From positions 1 to 62,917 of the forward strand of contig JAFMEZ010000006.1 in assembly GCA_017856455.1 (NCBI GenBank): a stretch of DNA of 62,917 nucleotides, written 5' to 3'. The notes below the pieces were generated by a model that ran no database searches, was not told the origin of the DNA, and saw only the letters and a list, made by a program, of their open reading frames with translations. This DNA comes from Parafilimonas sp. GTDB taxonomy: Bacteria > Bacteroidota > Bacteroidia > Chitinophagales > Chitinophagaceae. The position numbers and the translations under genes are program-made. Within the stretch, counting starts at the first letter, position 1. The number at the start of each line of letters is the position of its first letter. Below, piece by piece: positions 35,776 through 45,964 of the stretch.

Positions 35776-37185
35776 TTAATTATTCTCTCTTTTTACCAGC
35801 TGCGCCATCAGTGTTGCTTCTGCGGCAATTTTATTTCCAACGAAAACAGTACCTATCATTTCACAAATGCCCCTTCGAATTGGTCCTAGTAATTCTAGTT
35901 TCAATAACAAGGTATCTCCAGGTACAACTTTCATTTTGAATTTGCAGTTATCTATTTTCAGGAAATAGGTATCATAATCACCTGGCGGGAGACAATGGAT
36001 GGCTAAAATACCACCAGCCTGAGCGAGGGCTTCAATTTGTAACACTCCAGGCATGATCGGGTTGCCTGGAAAATGACCTTGGAAAAATTGTTCATTGGCT
36101 GTAACATTCTTAACGCCCACGATATGATTATCAGACAACTCAATGATTTTATCCACTAATAAAAAGGGATATCTATGCGGTAATTTTTTTTCAATATCCT
36201 GTGAATTGTAAAGAGGAGGGATTGTCGGATCATAATTGGGTATGTTCTTGAGCGCCTTATTTTTCTTAATATGTTGCTTGATTTTTTTTGCTAGCTCAAC
36301 ATTTGAAAAATGACCTGGACGATTTGCGATGATATGCGCTTTGAAAGGGAATCCAACCAGTGCAAGGTCTCCCACAATATCCAAGAGCTTATGTCTTGCT
36401 GGCTCATTGGTATACCTGAGCTCAAGATTGTTTAAAAATCCTTGGCTATTTACATCAAAATCGGAGTTTTTGAAAGCAGTGCCTAATTTTTTCTTCACTT
36501 CATCAGTCAGAGGTTTTTCCACAACAACAATAGCATTGTTGATGTCACCTCCTTTGATGAGGTTATTGGCAAGTAAGGCCTCTAGCTCATGTAGGAAACA
36601 GAATGTTCTACTGGCTGCAATCTGTTCTTTGAAATCGCTTATTTTTTTCAAAGAAGCATGTTGTGTTCCAAGTACGTCACTATTGAAATCGATCAGCGTG
36701 GTGATATGGTAATCAACCGCAGGAGTTGCTTTTAGTTCAACACCTCTTTCCTCATCATAGTGTATAATATTTGTATCGATGATGTACCAATCTTTAGGTG
36801 CATCCTGTTCCAACACACCAACTTTTTCAATTTCTTCAACAAAAAATTTGGAACTGCCATCTATGATGGGGATCTCTGGTCCATCAACTTCAATCAGGCA
36901 ATTGTCAACTCCCATTCCAACAAGGGCTGCGAGGATATGCTCTACAGTGCTTATTCTTGCTCCATTCGATTCAAGTGTGGTTCCTCTGGTTGTTTCAACG
37001 ACCAAATCACAATCCGCCTTAATGGTTGGCTGGCCCTCTAGATCTATTCTTTTGAATTGATAACCGAATCCAGGTTCTGCTGGCTTGAGAGACATATTGA
37101 CCAAGGCGCCTGTATGTAAACCAGTGCCTGAAATTGACGCAGTTTGTTGAAGTGTATGCTGCTGGTTAGGATTGAAATCTTTCAC
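35776..37185 (-). CDS. lpxC/fabZ: Bifunctional UDP-3-O-acyl-N-acetylglucosamine deacetylase / 3-hydroxyacyl-ACP dehydratase
   Basis: A natural fusion typical of Bacteroidota, 469 residues. The first 310 residues are LpxC, the zinc amidase that commits sugars to lipid A: GLHTGALVNMSLKPA near 22, zinc ligands His83 (TVEHILAAL) and the HKLLDIVGDLALVG segment near 265. The rest is FabZ, which dehydrates 3-hydroxyacyl-ACP in fatty acid synthesis: LPHRYPFLLVDKI, and GHFPGNPIMPGVLQIEALAQ with the active His and Glu. Linking the two lets the cell balance lipid A and phospholipid from their shared hydroxyacyl-ACP pool. Between lpxD and lpxA. Confidence 0.97.
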   Translation of the reverse strand: MKDFNPNQQHTLQQTASISGTGLHTGALVNMSLKPAEPGFGYQFKRIDLEGQPTIKADCDLVVETTRGTTLESNGARISTVEHILAALVGMGVDNCLIEVDGPEIPIIDGSSKFFVEEIEKVGVLEQDAPKDWYIIDTNIIHYDEERGVELKATPAVDYHITTLIDFNSDVLGTQHASLKKISDFKEQIAASRTFCFLHELEALLANNLIKGGDINNAIVVVEKPLTDEVKKKLGTAFKNSDFDVNSQGFLNNLELRYTNEPARHKLLDIVGDLALVGFPFKAHIIANRPGHFSNVELAKKIKQHIKKNKALKNIPNYDPTIPPLYNSQDIEKKLPHRYPFLLVDKIIELSDNHIVGVKNVTANEQFFQGHFPGNPIMPGVLQIEALAQAGGILAIHCLPPGDYDTYFLKIDNCKFKMKVVPGDTLLLKLELLGPIRRGICEMIGTVFVGNKIAAEATLMAQLVKRENN

Positions 37186-37266
37186 GTTTGCAGGTTTTTT
37201 TGGTACTGCAAAGATAGTCCATTTTCTTAAGGAGTACTTTAGCTATAATTTATTGAATATCAATAT

Positions 37267-38325
37267 TTACGAAGAAAGTTCTTCTTTCTCTTTGATCAGT
37301 ATTTCAATGAGATTTTCTAACTCCTTGATTTTTTTCTCCAAATCTGGGAGTTTTCTGAAAATCGCTTGAGCACGCATGGCTGAGCTGAAATCAAAAGCCG
37401 GACTCCCTGTTACGATGGTGTTCTTATCACGGATACTTTTGGAAACTCCACTTTGTCCGTTGATTTTTGCACCTTCTGCAATTAGAATATGTCCAACAAT
37501 TCCAGCCTGTCCACCTATTGTAACATGATTGCCAATCTTCGTGCTACCACTAATACCTGCCTGTGCTGCCACAACTGTATTCTCGCCAACCTCTACATTA
37601 TGGGCAATTTGAACGAGGTTATCCAGTTTGGTGCCTTTTTTTATGATCGTTGAACCCATTGTAGCTCTGTCTACACATACATTAGCGCCAATTTCAACGA
37701 AATCTTCAACTATAACATTACCCAATTGAGGGATTTTTTTATACCTGCCGTCTGATTGAGGAGCAAACCCAAATCCATCACCTCCTATAACTGTGCCTGC
37801 ATGAATAAGTACATCATTGCCAATCACACAATTATGGTAAATCTTTACTCCAGCAAAAATGGTTGTATTGCTGCCAACTTTTACGTTTGATCCTAAATAT
37901 GAATGAGGATATATTTTTGAGTCATCACCAACTACTGCATTTTCACCAATATAACTGAAGGCAGCTACATATACATTTTTTCCAATTGTTGCAGTGGGAT
38001 GAATAAACGAGGGTTCTTCAATACCAACCAAATTGGTTGAAAGTAAATTTTGGTAGTATCTCATGAGCTTTGCAAAGCTCGCATATGGTTCACTCACTCT
38101 TATTAGTGTAGGAGCCACTGGTTCTTTAAGTTCCAGCACATTTGATACAACAATGATTGAAGCCTTGGTTGTATATAAATGGTCTTCATATTTTGGATTG
38201 GCAAGAAAACTGATATCTCCTTCTTTACCATCCTCAATCTTGGAAAAGCCATTTACGGATGTATTTTCATTTCCTTCAATTATTCCATTGATATGGGTCG
38301 CAATCTGGAGTGCTGTAAATTTCAT
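37267..38325 (-). CDS. lpxD: UDP-3-O-(3-hydroxyacyl)glucosamine N-acyltransferase
   Basis: Third lipid A step, adding the N-linked hydroxyacyl chain. About 352 residues counted from the ATG of [12 protein letters not shown] at 38325, which matches the family start; the frame reaches back 16 codons to 38373 but those residues look non-family. An N-terminal uridine-binding domain ([18 protein letters not shown]) leads into a long hexapeptide beta-helix ([20 protein letters not shown] to [12 protein letters not shown]); the catalytic histidine is probably in [13 protein letters not shown]. The C-terminus ends in a charged helix. Start of the lpx block, 81 bases before lpxC/fabZ. Confidence 0.95.
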   Translation of the reverse strand: MKFTALQIATHINGIIEGNENTSVNGFSKIEDGKEGDISFLANPKYEDHLYTTKASIIVVSNVLELKEPVAPTLIRVSEPYASFAKLMRYYQNLLSTNLVGIEEPSFIHPTATIGKNVYVAAFSYIGENAVVGDDSKIYPHSYLGSNVKVGSNTTIFAGVKIYHNCVIGNDVLIHAGTVIGGDGFGFAPQSDGRYKKIPQLGNVIVEDFVEIGANVCVDRATMGSTIIKKGTKLDNLVQIAHNVEVGENTVVAAQAGISGSTKIGNHVTIGGQAGIVGHILIAEGAKINGQSGVSKSIRDKNTIVTGSPAFDFSSAMRAQAIFRKLPDLEKKIKELENLIEILIKEKEELSS

Positions 38326-38375
38326 ACTAGTTTTCTTTAAGTAAAACGGAGGTGTAATTCGGAAGGTATGCAAAC

Positions 38376-39611
38376 CTATGACGGTTTTTTTTGCGTTTTG
38401 TAAAAAGAAATGTAAAATTTTTTTACAGGTTGCGATAGATTTTGATGAATAAGCGGTGCGTCAACTTTTGAAATATCTCTTACCGCCCCATCTTTATAGA
38501 GGATGTTTATCTTTTCGTCATTCAAATTGTACAGACTGTTTTCTGCGATGCCAGTGAATACAAGAAAGTTTGCATCTTCAGGCTTCAAATCCAATGCTAG
38601 AGCGAGTTCTGTCTTTTTATAATTTATTTCCTCAGCTGATATAGGCTCATTTTGCATCCTTAGTTTCAGCAAATTTCTATTCAAAATAGCATCAGAAAGC
38701 AAAGCAATTACGGAATCCTTATGTGATTTCCATCGCTTGATTTCGCTCATTACATCACTGTCATCCAGACCGCAAAACATTTCAAGAAAATGGTTGTCAA
38801 ATTGACTTTTTCTATTAAAAAGCAAATTCCCAAGTCCGTTTGATGCAGAGATTTCTCTATCACCATTGTTGAACAACCAAATCGCGCGCTCTAAAATTTT
38901 AACCAATGTCATCTCAGCACTGAGTACTGTTTTGTGTTGGTAAACTTGCCAATACATCAATCGTCTTGCCACTAAAAAATTCTCAATGGAGTAAATACCT
39001 TTTTCCTCTACCATTAATGAACCTTCGTGAACAGTTAACATTTTAAGAATTCGGTCACAACCTATGCTTCCTTCAATGACTCCTGAGAAAAAACTGTCTC
39101 TTGTGAGATAATCCATTCTGTCAACATCCAGTTGTCCGCTGATCAATTGATGTAAGAATTTTTTTGAATAGCTTCCTTTGAAAATTTCAATGGCCATCGT
39201 CAGTTTTCCATTGAATTGTTCATTCAGCGCATGCATGATCATCAAAGAGATGGCTTCATGTTCTAAATCTTTAACCAAAATAGATTCCAATGCATGGGAA
39301 AACGGTCCGTGTCCCACATCATGTAACAATATGGCAATTTTTGCAGCTTGTTCTTCTTCTTCTGATATTGAAATTCCCTTTTGCTTTAGCTCATGCAATG
39401 CATTTCCCATCAAATGATAAGCTCCTAGGGCATGATGGAATCTTGAGTGAACGGCACCTGGGTATACCAAGTACGACATTGCCATTTGATTGATTCTTCT
39501 TAGTCGCTGTACCCATGGGTGTGAAATGATTTCAAAAATAAGTGGATCATTGATGGTAATGAATCCGTGAACAGGGTCATTGATAAATTTTCTAAAGCCC
39601 ATTTTGGTCAA
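38376..39611 (-). CDS. HD domain phosphohydrolase (SAMHD1/dGTPase-like)
   Basis: 411 residues. The N-terminus [33 protein letters not shown] and the metal-binding [14 protein letters not shown] and [15 protein letters not shown] (HD at 97-98) identify the deoxynucleotide/HD hydrolase group that includes YwfO and SAMHD1-like proteins. Further segments [21 protein letters not shown] and the [14 protein letters not shown] region fit. Substrate is unknown, a (deoxy)nucleoside triphosphate being usual. The start may be the second Met (MGFRKF). In other Bacteroidota this gene is also found before lpxD. Upstream, a gap of 99 bases divides it from porX. Confidence 0.9.
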   Translation of the reverse strand: MTKMGFRKFINDPVHGFITINDPLIFEIISHPWVQRLRRINQMAMSYLVYPGAVHSRFHHALGAYHLMGNALHELKQKGISISEEEEQAAKIAILLHDVGHGPFSHALESILVKDLEHEAISLMIMHALNEQFNGKLTMAIEIFKGSYSKKFLHQLISGQLDVDRMDYLTRDSFFSGVIEGSIGCDRILKMLTVHEGSLMVEEKGIYSIENFLVARRLMYWQVYQHKTVLSAEMTLVKILERAIWLFNNGDREISASNGLGNLLFNRKSQFDNHFLEMFCGLDDSDVMSEIKRWKSHKDSVIALLSDAILNRNLLKLRMQNEPISAEEINYKKTELALALDLKPEDANFLVFTGIAENSLYNLNDEKINILYKDGAVRDISKVDAPLIHQNLSQPVKKFYISFYKTQKKPS

Positions 39612-39677
39612 TTGTTATTTTTTGATATCTGTGCGCAAAGGTACTTAGCTGACATGCTATTCACTAACTTTATTCTA

Positions 39678-39685
39678 TAAGTTTG
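39678..39685 (+). promoter_or_regulatory. Predicted -7 promoter element of porX
   Basis: TAAGTTTG fits TAnnTTTG and ends 25 bases before the porX ATG. No TTG at normal -33 spacing. Confidence 0.4.
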
Positions 39686-39710
39686 ATGTTTTTTTCACAA
39701 AATCTATTGC

Positions 39711-41270
39711 ATGGCATTGGCAACTGTTTTATGGGTGGATGATGAAGTTGAGATTCTTGAAGCGCACAAGCTATTTCTGGAAATGAAGGGTTACCAGCTC
39801 ATTACCAAGACCAATGGATTTGATGCACTTGAATTTTTACAAAAACAAAAGGTTGATTTTATTCTGCTGGATGAGTCTATGCCGGGCATGAGTGGACTCG
39901 AGACACTTCAAAGGATCAAGAGATTGTATCCTCATTTGCCTGTAGTATTGGTTACAAAAAATGAAACTGAAAGTTTGATGGAAGAGGCTATAGGGGCACA
40001 GATAACTGATTACTTGATTAAACCGGTCAATCCAAATCAAGTACTGCTGACCTTAAAAAAGAATCTTGAAAATAAACGATTGATCACTGAAACCATCACC
40101 ACAAACTATCAGCAACAATTCCAATCAATGTTTGATGCACTGGGTGAAGATCCGACTTATAAGAATTGGATTGAAGTATATCAGCAACTGGTTTACTGGG
40201 AACTCGAAATGGAAAAGAGTGATTCACCTGAAATGACTGAAATCCTGCTAGAACAAAAAAAAGAAGCCAATGCTGCTTTTTTCAAATTCATTTCAAGGAA
40301 TTATACTTCTTGGATCAATCATCCAGATACAAATACTCCAATATTGAGTCATCAATTTTTCCAACAAAAAATTCTTCCACATATTTCACCTGAAATACCA
40401 TTGGTTTGGATATTGATCGACAATTTTAGGCTGGATCAATGGAAAGCAATTGAACCAGCATTATCTGAATTATTCAGCATTCAAGAGGAAGATTGTTATT
40501 TCTCTATTTTACCCACCACTACACATTACTGTCGTAATGCCTTGTTTGCGGGGATGCTTCCAAAAGATATTGAGAAAAAATTTCCTTCACTTTGGAAAAA
40601 GGATGATGACGAAGATGGTAAAAACAATAGTGAGCCTGATTATTTCCAAACTCAACTTCAATCGCTCAAAAGAGATGACATCAAATATTCTTATCATAAG
40701 GTTTTGTCAAATTCCGATGCAATAAAACTATCTGACAATCCTGGTGTATTGTTGTCAAATGATTTATCCATCGTAGTATACAACTTTGTAGACATGTTAA
40801 GTCATGCTAGAACAGGAATGGAAATGATCAAGGAGCTGGCTGCTGATGAAAAGGCATACAGGAGTTTAACCAAAACCTGGTTTACTCACTCACCTCTTTT
40901 TCAAATGCTGAAGAAATTATCCCAAAAAAAATGTACTGTTTTGATTTCAACCGATCATGGAAGTTTGCAGGTAAAATCACCACTGAAAGTGGTTGCTGAT
41001 AAACAGACCACTAACAATCTTCGATATAAAAACGGCAAAAATCTGGATGTAGATTTAAGGGAAGTTATTTCTTTTAAGGATCCTGAACTTGGAGGTTTAC
41101 CAAAGTCAAATATCAGTTCCTCCTTCATTTTTGCAGGCAAGCAGGATTATCTATGTTATCCAAATCATTTCAATCAGTTTGCAAACTTGTATAAAAATAG
41201 TTTTCAACACGGTGGCGTCTCAATGGAAGAAATGATTGTTCCAGTAATAAGAATGACCAATAAAGAGTGA
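39711..41270 (+). CDS. porX: T9SS response regulator PorX (receiver domain plus PglZ/alkaline phosphatase-like effector)
   Basis: 519 residues. The receiver domain (1-125) has the acid pair Asp10/Asp11, the phospho-acceptor Asp54 in FILLDESMPG and Lys near 104 (LIKPVNPNQ). The effector from about 200 is an alkaline-phosphatase superfamily PglZ domain: LIDNFRLDQW near 240, STDHGSLQVKS near 415, and FQHGGVSMEEMIVPV at the end. PorX pairs with sensor PorY in regulating T9SS genes, and studied members dimerise on phosphorylation and hydrolyse phosphodiester bonds of nucleotides. No DNA-binding domain is present. It lies 27 kb from the porU/porV/gldJ block in this window. Confidence 0.95.
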   Translation: MALATVLWVDDEVEILEAHKLFLEMKGYQLITKTNGFDALEFLQKQKVDFILLDESMPGMSGLETLQRIKRLYPHLPVVLVTKNETESLMEEAIGAQITDYLIKPVNPNQVLLTLKKNLENKRLITETITTNYQQQFQSMFDALGEDPTYKNWIEVYQQLVYWELEMEKSDSPEMTEILLEQKKEANAAFFKFISRNYTSWINHPDTNTPILSHQFFQQKILPHISPEIPLVWILIDNFRLDQWKAIEPALSELFSIQEEDCYFSILPTTTHYCRNALFAGMLPKDIEKKFPSLWKKDDDEDGKNNSEPDYFQTQLQSLKRDDIKYSYHKVLSNSDAIKLSDNPGVLLSNDLSIVVYNFVDMLSHARTGMEMIKELAADEKAYRSLTKTWFTHSPLFQMLKKLSQKKCTVLISTDHGSLQVKSPLKVVADKQTTNNLRYKNGKNLDVDLREVISFKDPELGGLPKSNISSSFIFAGKQDYLCYPNHFNQFANLYKNSFQHGGVSMEEMIVPVIRMTNKE

Positions 41271-41346
41271 TTTTATTATTCACATTTACATACTAAAATG
41301 TTTACAATTAGTGTGTTTTGGCAAGGTAAAAGCCTATCTCATTTTG

Positions 41347-41354
41347 TAAATTTG
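41347..41354 (+). promoter_or_regulatory. Predicted -7 promoter element before the small unknown gene
   Basis: TAAATTTG ends 14 bases before the ATG at 41369, again implying a leader of about 8 bases. The nearest TTG is 26 bases upstream of it. Confidence 0.45.
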
Positions 41355-41368
41355 TTCAAACGAGGATT

Positions 41369-41656
41369 ATGAAATTGAAATTCACTCCATCCACGCTTGA
41401 GAAGTTGGAAAAAATAGTAGATGAGGCTGGCTATATTCTCAGATATGAGCGGGGTACTTTTCAAAGTGGATATTGTATTTTGGAATCAAAGAAAGTAGTT
41501 GTTCTCAATAAATTTTTACAAACGGAGGGAAGAATAAATACCCTCATTGATCTGATTCCGACGCTAAACATTACAGCGGATCATCTTACGGAAGAAAGCA
41601 GAAAAATTTATGAGGAAGTGACTGCAAAAAATGAATTTGATTCACACGCTGCATAA
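41369..41656 (+). CDS. Small conserved unknown protein downstream of porX
   Basis: 95 residues, no signal peptide or membrane span, so cytoplasmic. The first half reads LEKLEKIVDEAGYILRYERGTFQSGYCILESKKVVVLNKFLQTEGRINTLIDLIP; it appears to form a helix, a beta hairpin and a second helix. I know similar short proteins from other Bacteroidota but no function. It has its own likely promoter 98 bases after porX, and the MBL-fold gene follows 27 bases later. Composition and codon use resemble the neighbours. Confident as a gene, uncertain as to role. Confidence 0.8.
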   Translation: MKLKFTPSTLEKLEKIVDEAGYILRYERGTFQSGYCILESKKVVVLNKFLQTEGRINTLIDLIPTLNITADHLTEESRKIYEEVTAKNEFDSHAA

Positions 41657-41683
41657 TTATTTTACAGTTCAACAGGTTTTAAT

Positions 41684-42451
41684 TTGTCAATCAAGATTGA
41701 GTTTTTAGGAACCGGTACCAGTGGTGGAGTACCCATGATTGCCTGCAAATGCCATGTTTGCAAATCTGAAAACAATAAAGATAAACGGCTTAGGAGCAGT
41801 ATATTGATAAGTTCTTCAACAACAACTGTTGTCATAGATACTACTCCTGATTTTCGAACACAAATGTTAAGATCAGGCATCGAACATATCGATGCGGTAC
41901 TCTTCACACATTCTCATAAAGATCATATTGCGGGATTGGATGATATCCGGGCATTTAATTTTTTTTCTAAAAAATCGATACCTATTTATGCGAATGAGGA
42001 AACATCTGAAGCGCTAAAAAGAGATTTTTATTATGCCTTTTCAGAATTGAAATATCCTGGTATCCCTGAAATCAATTTGCATACCATAAACGAAGAACCC
42101 TTCCACGTTGGTGATCTAACATTTCATCCATTCAATGTGCGACATATGAACATGAATGTGACTGCATACAGGATTGAAAACTTTACCTATATCACTGATG
42201 CAAATGCAATTGGTGAGCAGGCGAAGAGGGTTGTCAATGGAACCGATGTATTGGTATTGAATGCATTAAGAAAAGAGAAGCATCTGTCTCACTTTAATTT
42301 AGATGAAGCAATTGAAATGGCAACAATGCTCAATGCTCGACAGACTTATTTCACACATGTTAGTCATCAAATGGGACTTCATGATGAGGTTTCAGAAGAG
42401 TTGCCTAAAGGAATGTTTTTTGCTTACGATGGACTACAATTGCAGCTGTGA
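41684..42451 (+). CDS. MBL-fold metal-dependent hydrolase (PhnP / cyclic phosphodiesterase-like)
   Basis: 255 residues of the metallo-beta-lactamase fold. LGTGTSGGVPMIACKCHVCKS at the N-terminus is the PhnP/RNase Z-like group signature. The HSHKDH metal motif is at 76-81 with DTTPDFRTQ before it, FNVRHMNMNVTAYRI holding a further His, YITDAN the bridging Asp, and THVSHQMG near the end a last His. Such proteins hydrolyse phosphodiesters; the exact substrate is unknown. Translation seems to start at TTG (41684), which gives the correct family N-terminus. Follows the small unknown gene by 27 bases. Confidence 0.9.
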   Translation: MSIKIEFLGTGTSGGVPMIACKCHVCKSENNKDKRLRSSILISSSTTTVVIDTTPDFRTQMLRSGIEHIDAVLFTHSHKDHIAGLDDIRAFNFFSKKSIPIYANEETSEALKRDFYYAFSELKYPGIPEINLHTINEEPFHVGDLTFHPFNVRHMNMNVTAYRIENFTYITDANAIGEQAKRVVNGTDVLVLNALRKEKHLSHFNLDEAIEMATMLNARQTYFTHVSHQMGLHDEVSEELPKGMFFAYDGLQLQL

Positions 42452-42515
42452 ATTATCACTTTAAAATCTGTTGATTTTATCTTTTTTGGTACAGTCTATT
42501 CATGATTTTCGCATC

Positions 42516-43211
42516 ATGGAATGGAAGAAGATTTTGAGAGAATGGTTTCATTTTAGTAAAAAAGAGCGACTGGGAATTTATATTATGGGAATTCTCATTA
42601 CATTGATTATCATTTTGCCATCATTTTTTTCCAGAGATGCAGATCCAATTGAACCATTGAATATCACGCTGGTTCAATTGGATAGTATGGACAAGCTGCT
42701 TGTGCATCGCAAGAATAACTATTATAATAATTCCAACAGCAGCTATTCAAGAGCTAATAAAATTGAAACAGGCATTGTTTCAAAACCTTACAGAAATAAA
42801 GAGCTTTTGGTGATTGATTTGAATACTGCAGATAGTATTGCACTAGAAAAATTACCGGGTATAGGAGAAAAGTTATCGGCAAGAATGATCAAATACAGAG
42901 AGCGACTAGGCGGATTTATACACATTAACCAATTGAAAGAAGTATATGGGATGTCTGATAGTAATTTCATGCGATTCAGCAGTTTGGTATCCATTGAAAC
43001 TGATTTTATACCGATAAAAATCAAGCTCAATAGCGCAACGTATAAAGAGATGCGTCGGCACCCCTATATCGATCATTTGTTTGCAAAGTCAATACTTGCA
43101 TATATTAAGTCGCATCAAAAAATCAGCAACCTAGATGAGTTGCTTTCGATAGGAAGTTTAGAGCAGGAGAGGGTAATCAAGGTTTCACCATACCTTGATT
43201 TTGAGAACTAG
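42516..43211 (+). CDS. ComEA-like helix-hairpin-helix protein with a membrane anchor
   Basis: 231 residues from the ATG at 42516 (MEWKKILREW); a TTG-started longer form from 42471 is possible but its extra residues look unlike protein. A positively charged N-terminus is followed by one hydrophobic span (near 20-38), a polar linker rich in Asn/Ser/Tyr, then two helix-hairpin-helix units: DLNTADSIALEKLPGIGEKLSARMIKYRERLGGF near 105-138, and a second weaker one (LNSATYKEMRRHPYIDHLFAKSI). ComEA proteins bind DNA in natural uptake; many Bacteroidota homologues carry this layout and are called helix-hairpin-helix proteins. Competence is an inference only. Confidence 0.85.
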   Translation: MEWKKILREWFHFSKKERLGIYIMGILITLIIILPSFFSRDADPIEPLNITLVQLDSMDKLLVHRKNNYYNNSNSSYSRANKIETGIVSKPYRNKELLVIDLNTADSIALEKLPGIGEKLSARMIKYRERLGGFIHINQLKEVYGMSDSNFMRFSSLVSIETDFIPIKIKLNSATYKEMRRHPYIDHLFAKSILAYIKSHQKISNLDELLSIGSLEQERVIKVSPYLDFEN

Positions 43212-43234
43212 ATTTTGGCGTATTGCTGATTTGC

Positions 43235-44497
43235 TTAGGCAACTTTGAGAACACTCAATTTTGCATGTTCAAATTTCTGTGCAGCGTATTCAAGTGACAA
43301 CATGAATTCTTTTTTATCGGAAGAGGGCAATTCAAACATGGCGTCAGTCAGCATACTTTCACAAATGGATCTTAATCCTCTTGCACCCAATTTAAATTCC
43401 ATTGCTTTGTCTACCATAAATTCAAGTACGTCCTCATCAATTTTTAACTCAATCTCTTCAAGGGCAAACAATTTTTTATATTGTTTGATTAATGCGTTTT
43501 TAGGTTCAGTTAAAATTAATTTTAGCGTTGCTTTGTCCAATGGATCAAGATAGGTAACTACCGGAAGTCGTCCAAGTAGTTCTGGTATTAAACCAAATGA
43601 TTTTAAATCTTGTGCATTGACAAATTTCAGCAGGTTATTTTTCATTTCATCCTGCACATTCTTATTTACATTAAAGCCAATCGCATTTGTGTTCACCCTT
43701 CTTGCAATTACTTTATCAATGCCATCAAATGCTCCACCGCAAATGAAAAGAATGTTTTGCGTATTGATTTTGATCAGTTTTTGATCGGGGTGTTTTCTTC
43801 CTCCTTGAGGTGGAACCAACACGTCTGTTCCCTCTAATAATTTTAAGAGTCCTTGTTGAACTCCTTCGCCGCTTACATCTCTTGTAATGGAAGGGTTATC
43901 AGATTTTCTTGCTATTTTATCAATTTCGTCGATATATACAATTCCACTTTCTGCAGCAGTTACATCATAATTACAGACCTGGAGTAATCTTGTTAAAATA
44001 CTTTCTACATCCTCTCCAACGTACCCGGCTTCAGTAAAAACAGTAGCATCTACTATTGCAAAAGGAACATTTAATAGTTTGGCAATGGTTTTAGCAAGTA
44101 ATGTTTTTCCCGTACCTGTTTCACCAACCATGATCACATTACTCTTTTCAATTTCTACTTCATCAACCGCTTCAGATTTTTTATTTGCTTTCCCAGTTTT
44201 TATTGTGGGCTGATTGAGTCTTTTGTAATGATTGTAAACAGCAACAGAGAGAATTTTTTTTGCTTCATCCTGACCAATTACGTATTCGTCGAGGTGTTTT
44301 TTTAATTCAATTGGCTTCCTAACTGATAATTTAAAATCAGATTTACCTTCTTTTTTAGATTCAACTTCTTGAAAGACGATCTCTTTGGCATGTTCAACGC
44401 ATGATTCACAGATATGACCTTCTTGTCCTGCGATAAGAATTTTTACCTCATCACGATTCTTTCCGCAGAATGAACAATGTAAATTATTCTTTGCCAT
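43235..44497 (-). CDS. clpX: ATP-dependent Clp protease ATP-binding subunit ClpX
   Basis: AAA+ unfoldase that feeds proteins to ClpP. 420 residues. Zinc-binding domain Cys8, Cys11, Cys30 and Cys33; Walker A GETGTGKT at 125-132; Walker [13 protein letters not shown] near 196; pore loop and the [17 protein letters not shown] segment; sensor [14 protein letters not shown]-type ClpP-docking loop replaced by the AIGFNV region near 270. Last gene of the tig-clpP-clpP-clpX group, 15 bases after the second clpP. Confidence 0.97.
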   Translation of the reverse strand: MAKNNLHCSFCGKNRDEVKILIAGQEGHICESCVEHAKEIVFQEVESKKEGKSDFKLSVRKPIELKKHLDEYVIGQDEAKKILSVAVYNHYKRLNQPTIKTGKANKKSEAVDEVEIEKSNVIMVGETGTGKTLLAKTIAKLLNVPFAIVDATVFTEAGYVGEDVESILTRLLQVCNYDVTAAESGIVYIDEIDKIARKSDNPSITRDVSGEGVQQGLLKLLEGTDVLVPPQGGRKHPDQKLIKINTQNILFICGGAFDGIDKVIARRVNTNAIGFNVNKNVQDEMKNNLLKFVNAQDLKSFGLIPELLGRLPVVTYLDPLDKATLKLILTEPKNALIKQYKKLFALEEIELKIDEDVLEFMVDKAMEFKLGARGLRSICESMLTDAMFELPSSDKKEFMLSLEYAAQKFEHAKLSVLKVA

Positions 44498-44512
44498 AAG
44501 TTGAATTAAAAA

Positions 44513-45127
44513 TTAAATTGACTTTACGAGTCCGTCTACAATGCCATATTTCACTGATTCATCAGCATTCATCCAATAGTCGCGGTCAAAGTCTTTCATC
44601 ACTTTTTCGAATGTTTGTCCGCAGTTCTCTGCAAGTATCTTTGCACCTAATTCTTTTATTTTTCTAATTTGCTCAGCCATGATTTCAAGATCTGCTGATG
44701 TTCCTTGTCCGCCTCCTGAAGGTTGATGGATCATTACTTCTCCATGAGGATAGATATATCGTTTTCCTTTTTTCCCACCACTTAATAAGATGGATCCCAT
44801 CGAAGCGGCCATGCCCATACAAATGGTTGATACAGGTGATTTGATCATTTGCATGGTATCATAAATGACCATACCGCTGGTTACAACACCACCAGGTGAG
44901 TTGATATAAAATTTAATTTCTTTGCCCGGATCAACTGCATCAAGGTACATGAGTCGTGCTGTGATATCTTTGGCTGACTTGTCATCCACTACACCCCAAA
45001 GAAAAACCTTTCTTTGTTCAATAAACTTCTTGTCAAATTTTGCAACAGATAACATGTTTTCCATCATGTTGCCATTTTCTGCTGGCTCATGTTCTTCGTC
45101 GAGTCTAATTTTATTGTACATGTTCAT
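44513..45127 (-). CDS. clpP: ATP-dependent Clp protease proteolytic subunit (second paralog)
   Basis: 204 residues. Serine protease with a complete triad: Ser109 in MGMAASMGS, His134 in VMIHQPSGGG, and Asp183 in DFDRDYW. The leader before the mature enzyme is short (start MNMYNKIRLDEEH). It is about 40-45% like its neighbour at 45140-45829 by eye, so the two arose by duplication and may form mixed rings. It lies 12 bases after the first clpP and 15 before clpX. Confidence 0.95.
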   Translation of the reverse strand: MNMYNKIRLDEEHEPAENGNMMENMLSVAKFDKKFIEQRKVFLWGVVDDKSAKDITARLMYLDAVDPGKEIKFYINSPGGVVTSGMVIYDTMQMIKSPVSTICMGMAASMGSILLSGGKKGKRYIYPHGEVMIHQPSGGGQGTSADLEIMAEQIRKIKELGAKILAENCGQTFEKVMKDFDRDYWMNADESVKYGIVDGLVKSI

Positions 45128-45139
45128 TTTTCTTTGCTT

Positions 45140-45829
45140 TTATGCTTTCTTCTTTTTGGGGTTGAGTAATAGTACTTCATCAACCAATCCATATTCTTTT
45201 GCTTCTAGTGCAGTCATCCAGAAGTCTCTATCGAAGTCCTTCGCAATTCTATCAACTGGTTGTCCGCTGTGTTGAGCAACAACCTCGTATAGTTCATGCT
45301 TGAGTTTTCTGACTTGAGAAACGGTAATTTCAATATCACTTGCTTGTCCACCTGCACCCGCACTTGGCTGGTGCATCATGATTCTGGAGTGTTTAAGGGC
45401 AGTGCGTTTGCCTGCTGTGCCGGCGCACATCAGTACAGCAGCCATGCTGGCAGCAACCCCTATGCATATGGTAGAAACATCTGGAGTAACATATTGCATA
45501 GTGTCATAAACGCCGAGTCCGGAGTATACAGAACCACCAGGACTATTAATATACATTTGGATATCTCTGGTTCTGTCTGTGCTGTCGAGGAAAAGTAATT
45601 GTGCGGTGATGATATTGGCCACTTCATCAGTGATAGGATATCCTAAAAAGATGATGCGGTCCATCATCAATCTGCTGTAAACATCCATTACGGCAATATT
45701 CATTGGACGTTCCTCAATAATATTAGGCGTGAGGTTGGTAACCATATGATTGGTATAGCCATGCAGGGTATTACTTGAAATTCCTCTTTCCTTTATTGCG
45801 AACTTTTCAAATTCCTTTCCAAGGTTCAT
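45140..45829 (-). CDS. clpP: ATP-dependent Clp protease proteolytic subunit (first paralog)
   Basis: 229 residues, with a longer N-terminal pre-sequence (about 45 residues) than its partner. The catalytic triad is intact: Ser128 in VAASMAAVL, His153 in IMMHQPSAG, Asp202 in DFDRDFW. QMYINSPGGSVYSG and the handle region QASDIEITVSQVRKLK are also present. The C-terminus is lysine rich (NPKKKKA). It is in the gene order tig-clpP-clpP-clpX, 135 bases after tig. Whether it makes a homomeric or mixed ring cannot be seen. Confidence 0.95.
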   Translation of the reverse strand: MNLGKEFEKFAIKERGISSNTLHGYTNHMVTNLTPNIIEERPMNIAVMDVYSRLMMDRIIFLGYPITDEVANIITAQLLFLDSTDRTRDIQMYINSPGGSVYSGLGVYDTMQYVTPDVSTICIGVAASMAAVLMCAGTAGKRTALKHSRIMMHQPSAGAGGQASDIEITVSQVRKLKHELYEVVAQHSGQPVDRIAKDFDRDFWMTALEAKEYGLVDEVLLLNPKKKKA

Positions 45830-45964
45830 GATTTTCAGGCTTTTAATTAAGCAAATTAATACAAATACCGTCCAAATAGTATGCCTGATCAGAAAGCAGA
45901 CATTTTGTCCAGCTATTTACTATTTTTTAATAAACCCCTAACAGATTGCACGAAGTTGTACAAA

